Origin: Nocardiopsis prasina DSM 43845
Lineage (GTDB): Bacteria; Actinomycetota; Actinomycetes; Streptosporangiales; Streptosporangiaceae
Assembly: GCF_000341265.1 (NCBI RefSeq)
Contig: NZ_ANAE01000210.1
Coordinates: 9,552-67,861, forward strand
Direction: 5' to 3'
Length of the DNA stretch: 58,310 bases
This document shows, piece after piece, positions 24,689-32,688 of this stretch; position 1 is the stretch's first letter; each line of letters opens with the position of its first letter. The position numbers and the translations under genes were made by a program. Under the pieces are notes generated by a model. The model made no database searches and was not told the DNA's origin. It saw only the letters and a list, made by a program, of their open reading frames with translations.

Positions 24689-26116
24689 TCACACCCCCAG
24701 CTTCCGTTTGAGGATCTTGCCCATGTCGTTGCGGGGCAGTGCGTCCACCACGTGCAGGCGGCGGGGGCGCTTGTGCGGGGCCAGCCGCGAGGCCACGAGT
24801 TCCGCCAGCTCCTCCAGAGTCGGCGGTACCGGGCCGGTCGCGACGATCCAGGCGACCACGCGTTCGCCCAGGTCCGGATCGGGCTCCCCGGTGACGGCCG
24901 CCTCCGCCACCCCCGGGTGGTCCAGCAGCGTGTTCTCGATCTCCCCGGCGCCGATCTTGTACCCGCCGCTCTTGACGAGGTCGGTGCTCCGGCGGCCCAC
25001 CAGCCGCACCCGCCCCTCGGCGTCGCGCACGGCCATGTCGCCGGTCCGGAACCAGGTGCCGTCCATCGCCTCGGCGGTGGCCTCGGGCCGGTTGAGGTAG
25101 CCGCTGAACAGGTTCGGGCCGCGCACCTGGACCTCACCGATCTCCTCGGTGCCGAGCCCCAGTTCCGCGCCGTCGTCGTCGACCAGGCGCAGCTCCACCC
25201 CGTCCAGCGCGACGCCCACGGTGCCGTGCCCGGACGGGTCCCCCGGACGCACGCTGGTGTTCATGAGGGTCTCGGTCATCCCGTACCGCTCCACCACCCT
25301 CTGTCCGGTGGCGGAGGTCAGCCTCTCGTGATCGGGCAGCGGCAGCGCGGCCGAGCCGGAGACGAGCAGCCGCGCCCGGGACAGCCCCTCGGCCAGGGCG
25401 GGGTCGTCCTCCACGGCCAGCGCGAGCCGGTGGTACATGGTCGGGACACCGAACACCATGGTCGCCCGCGCCGTGAGGGCCCGGGTGAGCTCCTTGGTGT
25501 CGAACCGGCCCAGGTGGATCAGGTCGGCGCCCAGGCGCAGCGGCCCGAGCACGCCCAGGACCAGGCCGTGCACGTGGAACAGGGGCAGGGCGTGCACCAA
25601 GACGTCCTCGCCGGTCCAGGCCCAGGTCCGGGCGAGGGAGTCCAGGGTCGCGGCCACCGCGCGCCGGGAGAGGAGCACCCCCTTGGGCGGCCCGGTGGTC
25701 CCGGACGTGTAGACGACCAGGGCGGTGGCCTCGTCGTCCACCTCGCGGGTGAACGGAGGCGTGCCGGGGCCGGGGGCGGCGTCCACCTCCAGTCGGGGCA
25801 GCGCTCCCAGGGCCTCCGGGGTCCGCTCGCCGGGCGCGTGGAGCAGGAGTTCGGGGGCGCTGTCGTCGATCACGTGCCGCAGCTCCTGGTCGCCGGAGCG
25901 CGGGTTCAGCGGGACCACCGGTACCCCGGCCAGGAGCGCGGCGGTCACCGCGACGCAGGTCTCGAGGGTGGGGGTCGCCCACACCGCCACCCGGCCGTCC
26001 CGGGGGAGTCGGGCGGCGAGCCGTGACGCCGCTCCGGAGAGCTCCTCGTAGGAGAGCGCGCGTTCGCCGAAGGTCAGGGCGGGGCGGCCGTCTGGCTCGG
26101 AGACGTAGGGGAGCAC
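24689..26116 (-). CDS. matB: Malonyl-CoA synthetase (acyl-CoA synthetase family)
   Basis: A 475-aa adenylate-forming enzyme converting malonate (or methylmalonate) plus CoA and ATP to the CoA thioester. It closely follows Streptomyces MatB: RVAVWATPTLETCVAV, VVYTSGTTGPPKG (P-loop), HALPLFHVHGLVLGVLGPL, MVFGVPTMYHR, RYGMTETLMNTSVR and the C-terminal NDMGKILKR with the adenylation lysine. GTG at 26116 is chosen because AAAGG lies 7 nt upstream and the N-terminus then matches MatB; a GTG at 26170 is the alternative. No malonate transporter or decarboxylase gene adjoins it. It may supply extender units for polyketide synthesis. Confidence 0.92.
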   Translation of the reverse strand: MLPYVSEPDGRPALTFGERALSYEELSGAASRLAARLPRDGRVAVWATPTLETCVAVTAALLAGVPVVPLNPRSGDQELRHVIDDSAPELLLHAPGERTPEALGALPRLEVDAAPGPGTPPFTREVDDEATALVVYTSGTTGPPKGVLLSRRAVAATLDSLARTWAWTGEDVLVHALPLFHVHGLVLGVLGPLRLGADLIHLGRFDTKELTRALTARATMVFGVPTMYHRLALAVEDDPALAEGLSRARLLVSGSAALPLPDHERLTSATGQRVVERYGMTETLMNTSVRPGDPSGHGTVGVALDGVELRLVDDDGAELGLGTEEIGEVQVRGPNLFSGYLNRPEATAEAMDGTWFRTGDMAVRDAEGRVRLVGRRSTDLVKSGGYKIGAGEIENTLLDHPGVAEAAVTGEPDPDLGERVVAWIVATGPVPPTLEELAELVASRLAPHKRPRRLHVVDALPRNDMGKILKRKLGV

Positions 26117-26281
26117 GGGGGCGCCTTTCCGTGAGAAGGGGCTGGCCGGGGGGCGGGAGGTAGTCAGCACGAGCGTACGCTCCCTCTCGCAGGGCCCACT
26201 CCTTTCCGGAACTGAAGCCTGCCGCAAGAGCCAACACGCTGTGGTGAACTGCCAACGAGGATTCGGTTTTCCCAGAGGAAG

Positions 26282-26654
26282 AGGAGCAGGAACGGCGATC
26301 TCCAGCACTCCTGGGAACTGGACGTCCACCCCTTCTACCGGGACGGCGCGTTCATCGTCGCCCGGTTCGAGGCCACCCACGAGGGAGTCACCGTCCCCTC
26401 CACGACCAACCCCTTCGGTATCGGGTCGTACTTCGAGTTCAGCGCCTTCGACCCCGCCACCGGGACCGTCCACACACAGGCCTTCGACGGCGAGGACCCG
26501 GCCTTCATCGAGCGAGTGGGATCGCCCCTGTGGCCCGCCGCCACCTCCCCCGGGTCCCACCCAGTACGGCTACCTCCACCTGACCGCGCCCCCGGTGGAG
26601 ACCACCGAGCTCACGTTCGACGCGGGGCCGTTCGGGATCCCGATCGAGGAGTGA
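26282..26654 (+). pseudogene. Frameshifted, 5'-truncated remnant of a secreted-protein gene
   Basis: Two adjoining frames each encode protein-like sequence. The first reads from about 26288 through LDVHPFYRDGAFIVARFEA and TTNPFGIGSYFEFSAFDPATG to about 26535. The second picks up at about 26560 with TQYGYLHLTAPPVETTELTF and ends at 26654. The combined style (beta-rich, ending DAGPFGIPIEE) resembles DUF4352-like actinomycete surface proteins, as does the gene at the window start. No start codon or signal peptide is found, and codon-position GC bias switches frame between the parts. It therefore looks like a decayed gene; a sequencing indel could explain the shift but not the missing 5' end. Confidence 0.6.
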
Positions 26655-26713
26655 CGGCGGGCCCGGCCCGGGGACCGGTGCCCGCCCGGGACCGACCGGT
26701 CACCGCACCCGTG

Positions 26714-27625
26714 TCAGCCCCGCGCGACGGCGGCGAAGTGCGCCATCATCCGGTCGTGGTCGGGCACCATGCCCGTGATCAGCTCCAACGCCTGGGCGGC
26801 CTGGAACACCGCCATGCCGCCGCCGTCCAGAGTGGCGCACCCGATCCCCTCGGCCTCGGCGAGCAGCGCGGTGCGCAACGGCCGGTAGACCACGTCGGCC
26901 ACCCACAGGTGCGGGCGCAGGAGCTCCGGGGACACGGGAGGAGCCGGGTGCTGGGCCATCCCGGCCGGGGTGGCGTTCACCAGCCCGTCCGCCCGGGTGA
27001 GCAGGCCGCCGACCTCAGAGGGAGGGGCCGCCTCGCAACGATGCCCCGGAAAGCGTTCCGCCAGGTCCCGGACGAGTCCGCTGGCCCGGTCCTGGTCGGT
27101 GTCCACCACCGACAGGTCCCGAACACCGGCGGTCATCAGGGCGTGGGCCACCGCCGCACCGGCCCCGCCCGCGCCCAGGAGGACCACCCTCTCCCTCGGC
27201 ACGGTGGGCAGCCCGAGTTCCAGGGAGCGGGCGAAGGCCGACCAGTCCGTGTTGTGCCCGACCGCGCGTTCACCGTCGAACACCACGGTGTTCACCGCTC
27301 CCAGCGCGGCGGCGTCGGGGGTGAGTTCGTCCAGGTGGGGCAGGACCAGCTGCTTGCAGGGGTGGGTGATGTTCAGCCCGTCGAACCCGTAACGCGGGGC
27401 CGAGCGCACGAGTTCGCCGACCGACGACGCCGGCAGGTCCCAGGCGTCGAGGTCGATCCTGCGGTAGACCAGGCGGCGCCCGAGTTCGGCGGCCTCCGTC
27501 TCGTGCATGGCCGGGGTCAGGGAGGGGCCGATCCCCGAACCGATCAGCCCGACCAGGAAGGAGGGGACGTCCTGGGTGGGGGAGAGCGCTCGAACGCTCC
27601 CGCCGTCGCTCGTCCGGCCCGTCAC
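26714..27625 (-). CDS. Quinate/shikimate dehydrogenase
   Basis: A 303-aa member of the shikimate dehydrogenase family. The opening SFLVGLIGSGIGPSLTPAMHE and NITHPCKQ match the NAD-dependent catabolic quinate/shikimate dehydrogenases (Corynebacterium QsuD) better than biosynthetic AroE. Catalytic Lys91 (THPCKQ) and Asp127 (HNTDWSAF) are present; the dinucleotide loop is GAGGAGAAVAHA. It would oxidise quinate or shikimate to 3-dehydro-quinate or -shikimate for the next gene product. The GTG at 27625 overlaps the upstream stop (GTGA), so both are coupled. Confidence 0.88.
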   Translation of the reverse strand: MTGRTSDGGSVRALSPTQDVPSFLVGLIGSGIGPSLTPAMHETEAAELGRRLVYRRIDLDAWDLPASSVGELVRSAPRYGFDGLNITHPCKQLVLPHLDELTPDAAALGAVNTVVFDGERAVGHNTDWSAFARSLELGLPTVPRERVVLLGAGGAGAAVAHALMTAGVRDLSVVDTDQDRASGLVRDLAERFPGHRCEAAPPSEVGGLLTRADGLVNATPAGMAQHPAPPVSPELLRPHLWVADVVYRPLRTALLAEAEGIGCATLDGGGMAVFQAAQALELITGMVPDHDRMMAHFAAVARG

Positions 27626-29535
27626 GTCCACTGCTCCGAACGCTGCGCGGCCCGGTGCGCGGCCATCCGCACCGCTGTGTTCGCCGCCCCGTACCCCTCG
27701 TACCCGTTCACTCGCTGTACGACCTCGAAGAACAACCGGCCGCCCAGCAGGGGTGTGTAGAGGTGCCAGAACTCGCCCGCGCCGTCGGTGTCGTGGAGGA
27801 TGCCCAGGCCGCGCATGAGCGCGAGCCGGGCCGGTGACAGGTCCGACCTGGCCGCGAGGTCGTCGTAGTGGTTGTCGGGGACCCGGATCGGAGGCTCCCC
27901 GGCGGCCACCATCGTACGGGCGACCGCGACGATGTCGTCACAGGCCAGGGCGATGTGCTGCGATCCGCCGGTGGCGTCGGCCTGCGGTCCGCGTCCCAGC
28001 ACGGACACGTTCAGCGCGATGCGCGGTCCCGACCCCGGGTCCGGCCTGGTCAGGACGCGGCTCCGGACCAGCCCGTCGGGAGAGGACAGGTCGGTGTTCT
28101 CCGACGGGGAGAGCCCGAACAGGGTCCGGTAGAACAGCGAGGCCTCGTCGAAGTGGTCGAACGGCTGGTACAGGCCGATGTGGTCGATGCCGGTGAGCGG
28201 GGTCGGCGCACCCTCGTTTCGGTCGCCGACCGCGGGCGCGGAGAAGTCCTCCGTCCAGTCCGCCCCGCCGGACGCCTCGGGCGGGCACAGGAAGACGGCG
28301 GTCCCGTCGGGCGCGGCGACGGCACGTATCCGCGCCTCCGAGGGGTCACGGCGGCGGGACAGGGCGGGAGCCGAGAGGGCCTCGGCCCTGGCCGCCGCCC
28401 GGGCCGGATCGGGGACCTCGACGCCGAGCGCCGTCACGGCGGCGTCGCCGGTCCAGGTGTGTCCGAGCCGGGGGTCGGCGGAGTTGAGCAGGATCCGCGT
28501 GTGGCCGTGCTCCCACAGCTCGACGGGTTTGGACCGGTGGTCGCGGGTGTGCGCGAACCCCAGCGCCGACAGCACGGAGCGGGTACGCCCTGCGGCCGGA
28601 TCAGCTGCCGCGATCTCGACGAACGCAAGGTCCTCGGGTGGCACGAGGTCCGGGAGCCGGGTCAGGTGAACGGCGCCGTCGCGGTGCCGGTCCGTGAGCT
28701 GCCCGGGGTCGACGGGCTCCCGTGTCCGGGCCACCGTGTCCTCGAGGGCGGACAGCGAACGCAGGGCGTCCGCTGCCGTCCGGTCCGGGTCGGAGGCGCG
28801 GAAGACGTCGTTGAACACCTCCAGGGACAGCGGTCCCCGGTAGCCCGCGGCGATCACGTGGCCGGTGAACGCCGCCAGGTCGAAGCCGCCCTGCCCGGGG
28901 AAACAGCGGTGGTGGCGGCTCCACTGGAGCACGTCCATGTCCATGGGCGGAGCGTCGGCCAGCTGGAGGAAGAGGATCTTCTCCGAGGGGATGTCCCGGA
29001 TGCCCGAGGGGTCGTCACCCCTGGAGAGGATGTGGAAGCTGTCCAGGCACAGGCCGAGTGAGGGGTGGTCGGCCGCCTCGACGATCCGCCACGAGTGCTC
29101 GTAGGTCGAGACGCGCCGCCCCCAGGCGAGCGCCTCGTAGGCGACGCGCACCCCGTAGGGCTCGGCGGTCTCGGCGAGGGCACGCAGCTGGGCGGCGGCC
29201 AGAGCGTCGTCGTCGATCGCCGAGGCGGTCGCGTTGGAGCAGACCAGCAGGGTGTCCACCCCGAGTTCGACCATGAGCGCGAACTTGGCCTCCGCGCGCC
29301 TCAGGTTGGCCGCCAGCCGGGTGTCGTCCACGCCCTCGAAGTCGCGGAAGGGCTGGTAGAGGTCGATGGTCAGGCCGAGTTCCCCGGCCAGGGCGCGGAT
29401 CTCACGGGGGGCCAGGGGGGAGGCGAGGAGGTCGTTCTCGAAGATCTCCACGCCGTCGAAGCCGACCTTGGCGGCCGCGCTCAGTTTCTCTTCCAGGGTT
29501 CCGCTGAGGGAGACCGTGGCGATGGATCGCCGCAT
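27622..29535 (-). CDS. 3-dehydroshikimate dehydratase, QuiC1/QsuB type with HPPD-like domain
   Basis: A 637-aa two-domain enzyme converting 3-dehydroshikimate to protocatechuate. The N-terminal TIM barrel (about 1-265) carries metal ligands Glu134 (YEALAW), Asp165 (LDSFH), Gln191 and Glu239 (LEVFND), the set I recall for Pseudomonas QuiC1. The C-terminal part is a 4-hydroxyphenylpyruvate-dioxygenase-like VOC region and retains all three HPPD iron ligands in pattern (GIDHIGL, SQHIAL, FFEVVQR), although the family's second activity is debated. ATG at 29535 follows AAGGA. It lies between the transporter genes and the dehydrogenase gene. No protocatechuate ring-cleavage genes are in the window. 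Confidence 0.92.
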   Translation of the reverse strand: MRRSIATVSLSGTLEEKLSAAAKVGFDGVEIFENDLLASPLAPREIRALAGELGLTIDLYQPFRDFEGVDDTRLAANLRRAEAKFALMVELGVDTLLVCSNATASAIDDDALAAAQLRALAETAEPYGVRVAYEALAWGRRVSTYEHSWRIVEAADHPSLGLCLDSFHILSRGDDPSGIRDIPSEKILFLQLADAPPMDMDVLQWSRHHRCFPGQGGFDLAAFTGHVIAAGYRGPLSLEVFNDVFRASDPDRTAADALRSLSALEDTVARTREPVDPGQLTDRHRDGAVHLTRLPDLVPPEDLAFVEIAAADPAAGRTRSVLSALGFAHTRDHRSKPVELWEHGHTRILLNSADPRLGHTWTGDAAVTALGVEVPDPARAAARAEALSAPALSRRRDPSEARIRAVAAPDGTAVFLCPPEASGGADWTEDFSAPAVGDRNEGAPTPLTGIDHIGLYQPFDHFDEASLFYRTLFGLSPSENTDLSSPDGLVRSRVLTRPDPGSGPRIALNVSVLGRGPQADATGGSQHIALACDDIVAVARTMVAAGEPPIRVPDNHYDDLAARSDLSPARLALMRGLGILHDTDGAGEFWHLYTPLLGGRLFFEVVQRVNGYEGYGAANTAVRMAAHRAAQRSEQWT

Positions 29536-29617
29536 GTCCTTCAGACTCCGTTTCCGTTCGCGGGGCGGGGTGTGCTCACGCCGCACCGGTGTCGGGCCGG
29601 TGCGGAGGTGGAGTGGA

Positions 29618-29651
29618 ACGGGCCGGCGGCGTCGCGCGCCCACCGGCCCGT
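29618..29651 (-). terminator. Hairpin after the TRAP binding-protein gene
   Basis: ACGGGCCGG (29618-29626) pairs with CCGGCCCGT (29643-29651), immediately beyond the dctP-type stop at 29656. A second hairpin (CCGCACCGG, 29581-29589, with 29597-29605) lies further on. They probably attenuate rather than fully separate the transporter genes from the catabolic pair. Confidence 0.55.
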
Positions 29652-29655
29652 GCGG

Positions 29656-30648
29656 TCAGGCGGACTCCCGGAAGGCCTCGTAGAGCTCCAGTGCCTCGCC
29701 CTCGAGCGTGGACAGGAAGTGCTCGTGGACCTGGGTGCGGAAGGCCTCCACGTCCACGTCGTCGACGACCTCCATCGCGCCGCTGGCCTCCCACTCGGCG
29801 AGGACCTCGGCCTCCGCCTCCTCGATGCAGGCGCGGTTCTTCTCCCGGACCTCGCTGACCGCCTCCTGGAGCACCTCCTGCTGCCCCTCGGAGAGCCGGT
29901 CCCAGGTCTGACCGGAGACCACGATCATCTGGGAGCCGATCTGGTGCCCGGTGAGGCTGACATGGGACTGCACCTCGGAGTAGTTGTCGGCGGCGACGGT
30001 CGCGATCGGGTTCTCCTGGCCGTCCACGGTTCCCTGCTGGAGGGCCATGTAGACCTCCTCGAAGGCGACCGTCGTGGGACTGGCGCCCATCGCCTCGGCG
30101 TTGGCGAGGTAGATGGGGGAGTCGGGGAACCGCATACGCAGCCCGGAGAGGTCGGCGGGGGTGCGGATCGGCTGGTTGGCGGTGAAGTGCCGGTCCCCGA
30201 AGTACCAGACGTCGAGGATCTTCGCCCCGGTGGCCTCCTCGAACCCCTGCTTCGTGGCCTCGGCGGCCTCCGAGTCGAAGAAGGAGAACATGTGGTCGGC
30301 GTCGTCGAAGGCGTACGCCGCGTCGAAGACCCCGATCGGCTGGTGGGCGGAACCCAGCGCCGCCGAGCCCTGGACGTCCATGTCGATGTCGCCGGACATC
30401 ACCGACGCGAAGGTCTCGGTGTTGTCGCCGAGCTGGCTCCCCGGGAAGGTGTCCACGCGGAAGCCCGCGTCGGCGTCGGCCACGTGCTCGGCCACCAGGT
30501 CGATGCCGCAGCTGGTGTGCGGGTGGTCCTCGGTGTAGCTGTTGGAGAAGGTCAGGACGGGGCCGTCGGTGTCGTCGCCCGCACCGCAGGCGGTGAGGAC
30601 GAGGGCGGCCGCTGGCAGGAGCGCGGCGACGCGGAGACCGGTGTTCAT
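29656..30648 (-). CDS. TRAP transporter substrate-binding lipoprotein (DctP family)
   Basis: A 330-aa lipoprotein (lipobox VLTACG, Cys21) of the DctP family, the extracytoplasmic receptor of a TRAP importer. Visible features are TFSNSYTEDHPHTSCG at the N-lobe, the hinge IRTPADLSGLRMRFPDSP with the conserved carboxylate-binding arginine, and VAFEEVYMALQQGTVDGQENPI, a family signature. With the permeases and catabolic genes, the ligand is probably quinate, shikimate or dehydroshikimate. It lies 76 nt after the large permease gene on the same strand. Confidence 0.92.
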   Translation of the reverse strand: MNTGLRVAALLPAAALVLTACGAGDDTDGPVLTFSNSYTEDHPHTSCGIDLVAEHVADADAGFRVDTFPGSQLGDNTETFASVMSGDIDMDVQGSAALGSAHQPIGVFDAAYAFDDADHMFSFFDSEAAEATKQGFEEATGAKILDVWYFGDRHFTANQPIRTPADLSGLRMRFPDSPIYLANAEAMGASPTTVAFEEVYMALQQGTVDGQENPIATVAADNYSEVQSHVSLTGHQIGSQMIVVSGQTWDRLSEGQQEVLQEAVSEVREKNRACIEEAEAEVLAEWEASGAMEVVDDVDVEAFRTQVHEHFLSTLEGEALELYEAFRESA

Positions 30649-30724
30649 GGTGGGACCTTTCGGTGGAGCGCGGGGAGCGGGTGGGGTCGGGGAGTCGTGG
30701 GCGGCGAGGTCCGGTGGACGGTCG

Positions 30725-31999
30725 CTACAGGCCGAGCTGGCCGGGGAGGAAGAGGACGAGTTCGGGGGCCACGGTGAGCAGTCCCAGCACCGCCAGGAGG
30801 GGGATCAGGAACGGCGCCGTACCCCGGAACACCTCGTGCATGGGGGTGCGTGTGGCCGACCCCAGGACGAAGAGGACGCCGCCGATGGGTGGCGTGAGCA
30901 GGCCGATCATCAGGTTCACTATGGCGATCACACCGAAGTGGACCGGGTCGACGCCGAACTGCACGGCGATCGGCAGGAGGACCGGCACCGTGATGACCAG
31001 AGCCGCGATGGGTTCCAGGATGGTGCCGATCAGGATGAGCGCCACGTTCACCAGCAGGAGGAACACGACGGGGCTGTCCGTGAAGCCGAGCAGGAACGAG
31101 GCGATGTCCTGCGGCACCCGCTCGCGGGCCAGTACCCAGCCCAGGAGCCCCGACGCGGCGAGGATCAGGGTGATCGACGCCGCCGTGGTGGCGGTCTCGA
31201 CGGCGATACTCCACAGGGAACGCAGGGTCAGGCGCCGGTAGCAGAACCCGAGCACGAGGACGTAGGCGACGCCGACGGCGGCCGCCTCGGTCGGTGTGAA
31301 CAGGCCGCTGAGGATGCCCCCGAGCAGCAGCACCGGTGCTCCCAGGGGGCCGACGACGCGCAGGGCGGCGGACCGGAACTCGCCGGGTGCCGAGCGCCGT
31401 CCGGCGAGTTGGGGCTGCTTGCGGCTCCACACGAAGACGTACAGCGCGAGGCCGCCCGCGATCAGCAGGGCCGGGACCACGGCGGCGGCGAACAGCGCGG
31501 CCGTGGAGACCGCCGCCACCGAGGCGTAGACGATCGCGGGGATGCTCGGCGGCATCACCGGGCTGATCAGGCTGGAGGAGGCGGTCAGTCCCAGGGCGAA
31601 ACGCCGGGGGTACCCCCGGCTGGTCATGGCCGGGACGAGCATCTTGCCCATGCCCGCGACATCGGCCAGGGCGGTGCCGCTGATCCACGAGAAACCGACG
31701 CTGACGCCGATGTTCACGTAGCCCAGACTGGCGCGCACTCGGCCGAACAGCACCTGGGCGAAGGCGAAGATGCGGTCCGCGATCCCCGTGTGGTTGGCGA
31801 CCACTCCCAGCAGGATGAACAACGGGACCGCGAGCAGGGGGAAGCTGTTGACCTCCTGGGCGGCGGTGCGCAGGCTCAGACCCGTCGACTGGTCCGTGAC
31901 GACCATGTAGAGCAGGGTCGGGCCGAGGATCGCGAAGGCCACGGGGACCCGCAGCAACAGGAGTACGAGAATGCCGGTGACGACCAGCGCGGCGCTCAT
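30725..31999 (-). CDS. TRAP transporter large permease (DctM family)
   Basis: A 424-aa membrane protein with about 12 hydrophobic segments. DctM marks include VPLFILLGVVANHTGI, SWISGTALADVAGMGKMLVPAM, SSSLISPVMPPSIPAIVYA and the C-terminal LMIGLLTPPIGGVLFV. It is the sodium-driven translocation subunit. The ATG overlaps the small-permease stop by 4 nt (ATGA). Confidence 0.94.
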   Translation of the reverse strand: MSAALVVTGILVLLLLRVPVAFAILGPTLLYMVVTDQSTGLSLRTAAQEVNSFPLLAVPLFILLGVVANHTGIADRIFAFAQVLFGRVRASLGYVNIGVSVGFSWISGTALADVAGMGKMLVPAMTSRGYPRRFALGLTASSSLISPVMPPSIPAIVYASVAAVSTAALFAAAVVPALLIAGGLALYVFVWSRKQPQLAGRRSAPGEFRSAALRVVGPLGAPVLLLGGILSGLFTPTEAAAVGVAYVLVLGFCYRRLTLRSLWSIAVETATTAASITLILAASGLLGWVLARERVPQDIASFLLGFTDSPVVFLLLVNVALILIGTILEPIAALVITVPVLLPIAVQFGVDPVHFGVIAIVNLMIGLLTPPIGGVLFVLGSATRTPMHEVFRGTAPFLIPLLAVLGLLTVAPELVLFLPGQLGL

Positions 32000-32535
32000 T
32001 CGGCACGCTCCTCGGGGGCGGTCTCCAGGGCCGGGGGCGCGGGAAGCAGGGTGTTGGCCAGGGCGCGCAGCGCGGCCAGGGACAGCCCGACCATGGGGAT
32101 GACGTAGGTCCAGGACAGGGGGACGTTGAGGGCGGGTGTGGTCTGCGGGGAACCGCCGAAGACGAGTTCGGCGGCCTCGAACACGAACCCGACGGCGACC
32201 GCCGCGACGACGAGGTTGGCCAGGACCCACACTCCGCGCAGGACCCGGCCGCGGGCCACGTGGTCGACGAGCTTCAGGGTGATGTGCTCGTCCCGGCCCA
32301 CCAGGTATCCGACCAGGGAGAAGGTCAGCCACACGAGACCGAACCGGGCCAGTTCGCCGGTCCAGACCCAGCCGGAGACCGGCAGGTGGCGCTGGGTCGC
32401 CTGGACGAGCATCAGCGTGAAGATCAGGGTGAGCAGGAGGGCGCCGACGACGAGTTCGGCCCTCTCCAGGCAGCGGACCACCGTCCGCGCGGGACTCGGG
32501 GGCCCGGTGTCGTTCGGTTCGGGGGGTTGGGTCAT
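31996..32535 (-). CDS. TRAP transporter small permease (DctQ family)
   Basis: A 179-aa four-helix membrane protein with the DctQ motif WTGELARFGLVWLTFSLVGYLVGRDEHI. The ATG at 32535 has GGAG 9 nt upstream; a GTG at 32562 is an in-frame alternative. It is the first gene of the transport/catabolism operon that runs to the dehydrogenase at 26714, divergent from the LacI gene. Confidence 0.9.
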   Translation of the reverse strand: MTQPPEPNDTGPPSPARTVVRCLERAELVVGALLLTLIFTLMLVQATQRHLPVSGWVWTGELARFGLVWLTFSLVGYLVGRDEHITLKLVDHVARGRVLRGVWVLANLVVAAVAVGFVFEAAELVFGGSPQTTPALNVPLSWTYVIPMVGLSLAALRALANTLLPAPPALETAPEERAE

Positions 32536-32601
32536 CCCAGTCGGCTCCAGTCGGGAGTACACGGCTTTTGCGCTGATCAGCGGCCGTGGACGTGGTGGGT
32601 G

Positions 32602-32655
32602 TCACACTTTTGTGAACTCTAGGTTTCCGTTCACATCAGTGGCAAGCGATTGCCA
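32602..32655. promoter_or_regulatory. Operator cluster and promoter between the TRAP operon and the LacI gene
   Basis: TGGCAAGCGATTGCCA (32640-32655) is a perfect 6-bp inverted repeat around GCGA and a textbook LacI-family site. TGTGAAC (32611-32617) and GTTCACA (32629-32635) form a second inverted repeat, and TCACACTTTTGTGA (32602-32615) a third. On the minus strand TTGCCA (32645-32640) and TAGAGT (32621-32616) give a -35/-10 pair with 18-bp spacing for the TRAP operon, so the LacI site covers the -35. Confidence 0.7.
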
Positions 32656-32688
32656 AAAGTTGTCACAACCCGGTAGGAAGGGGGCGAG

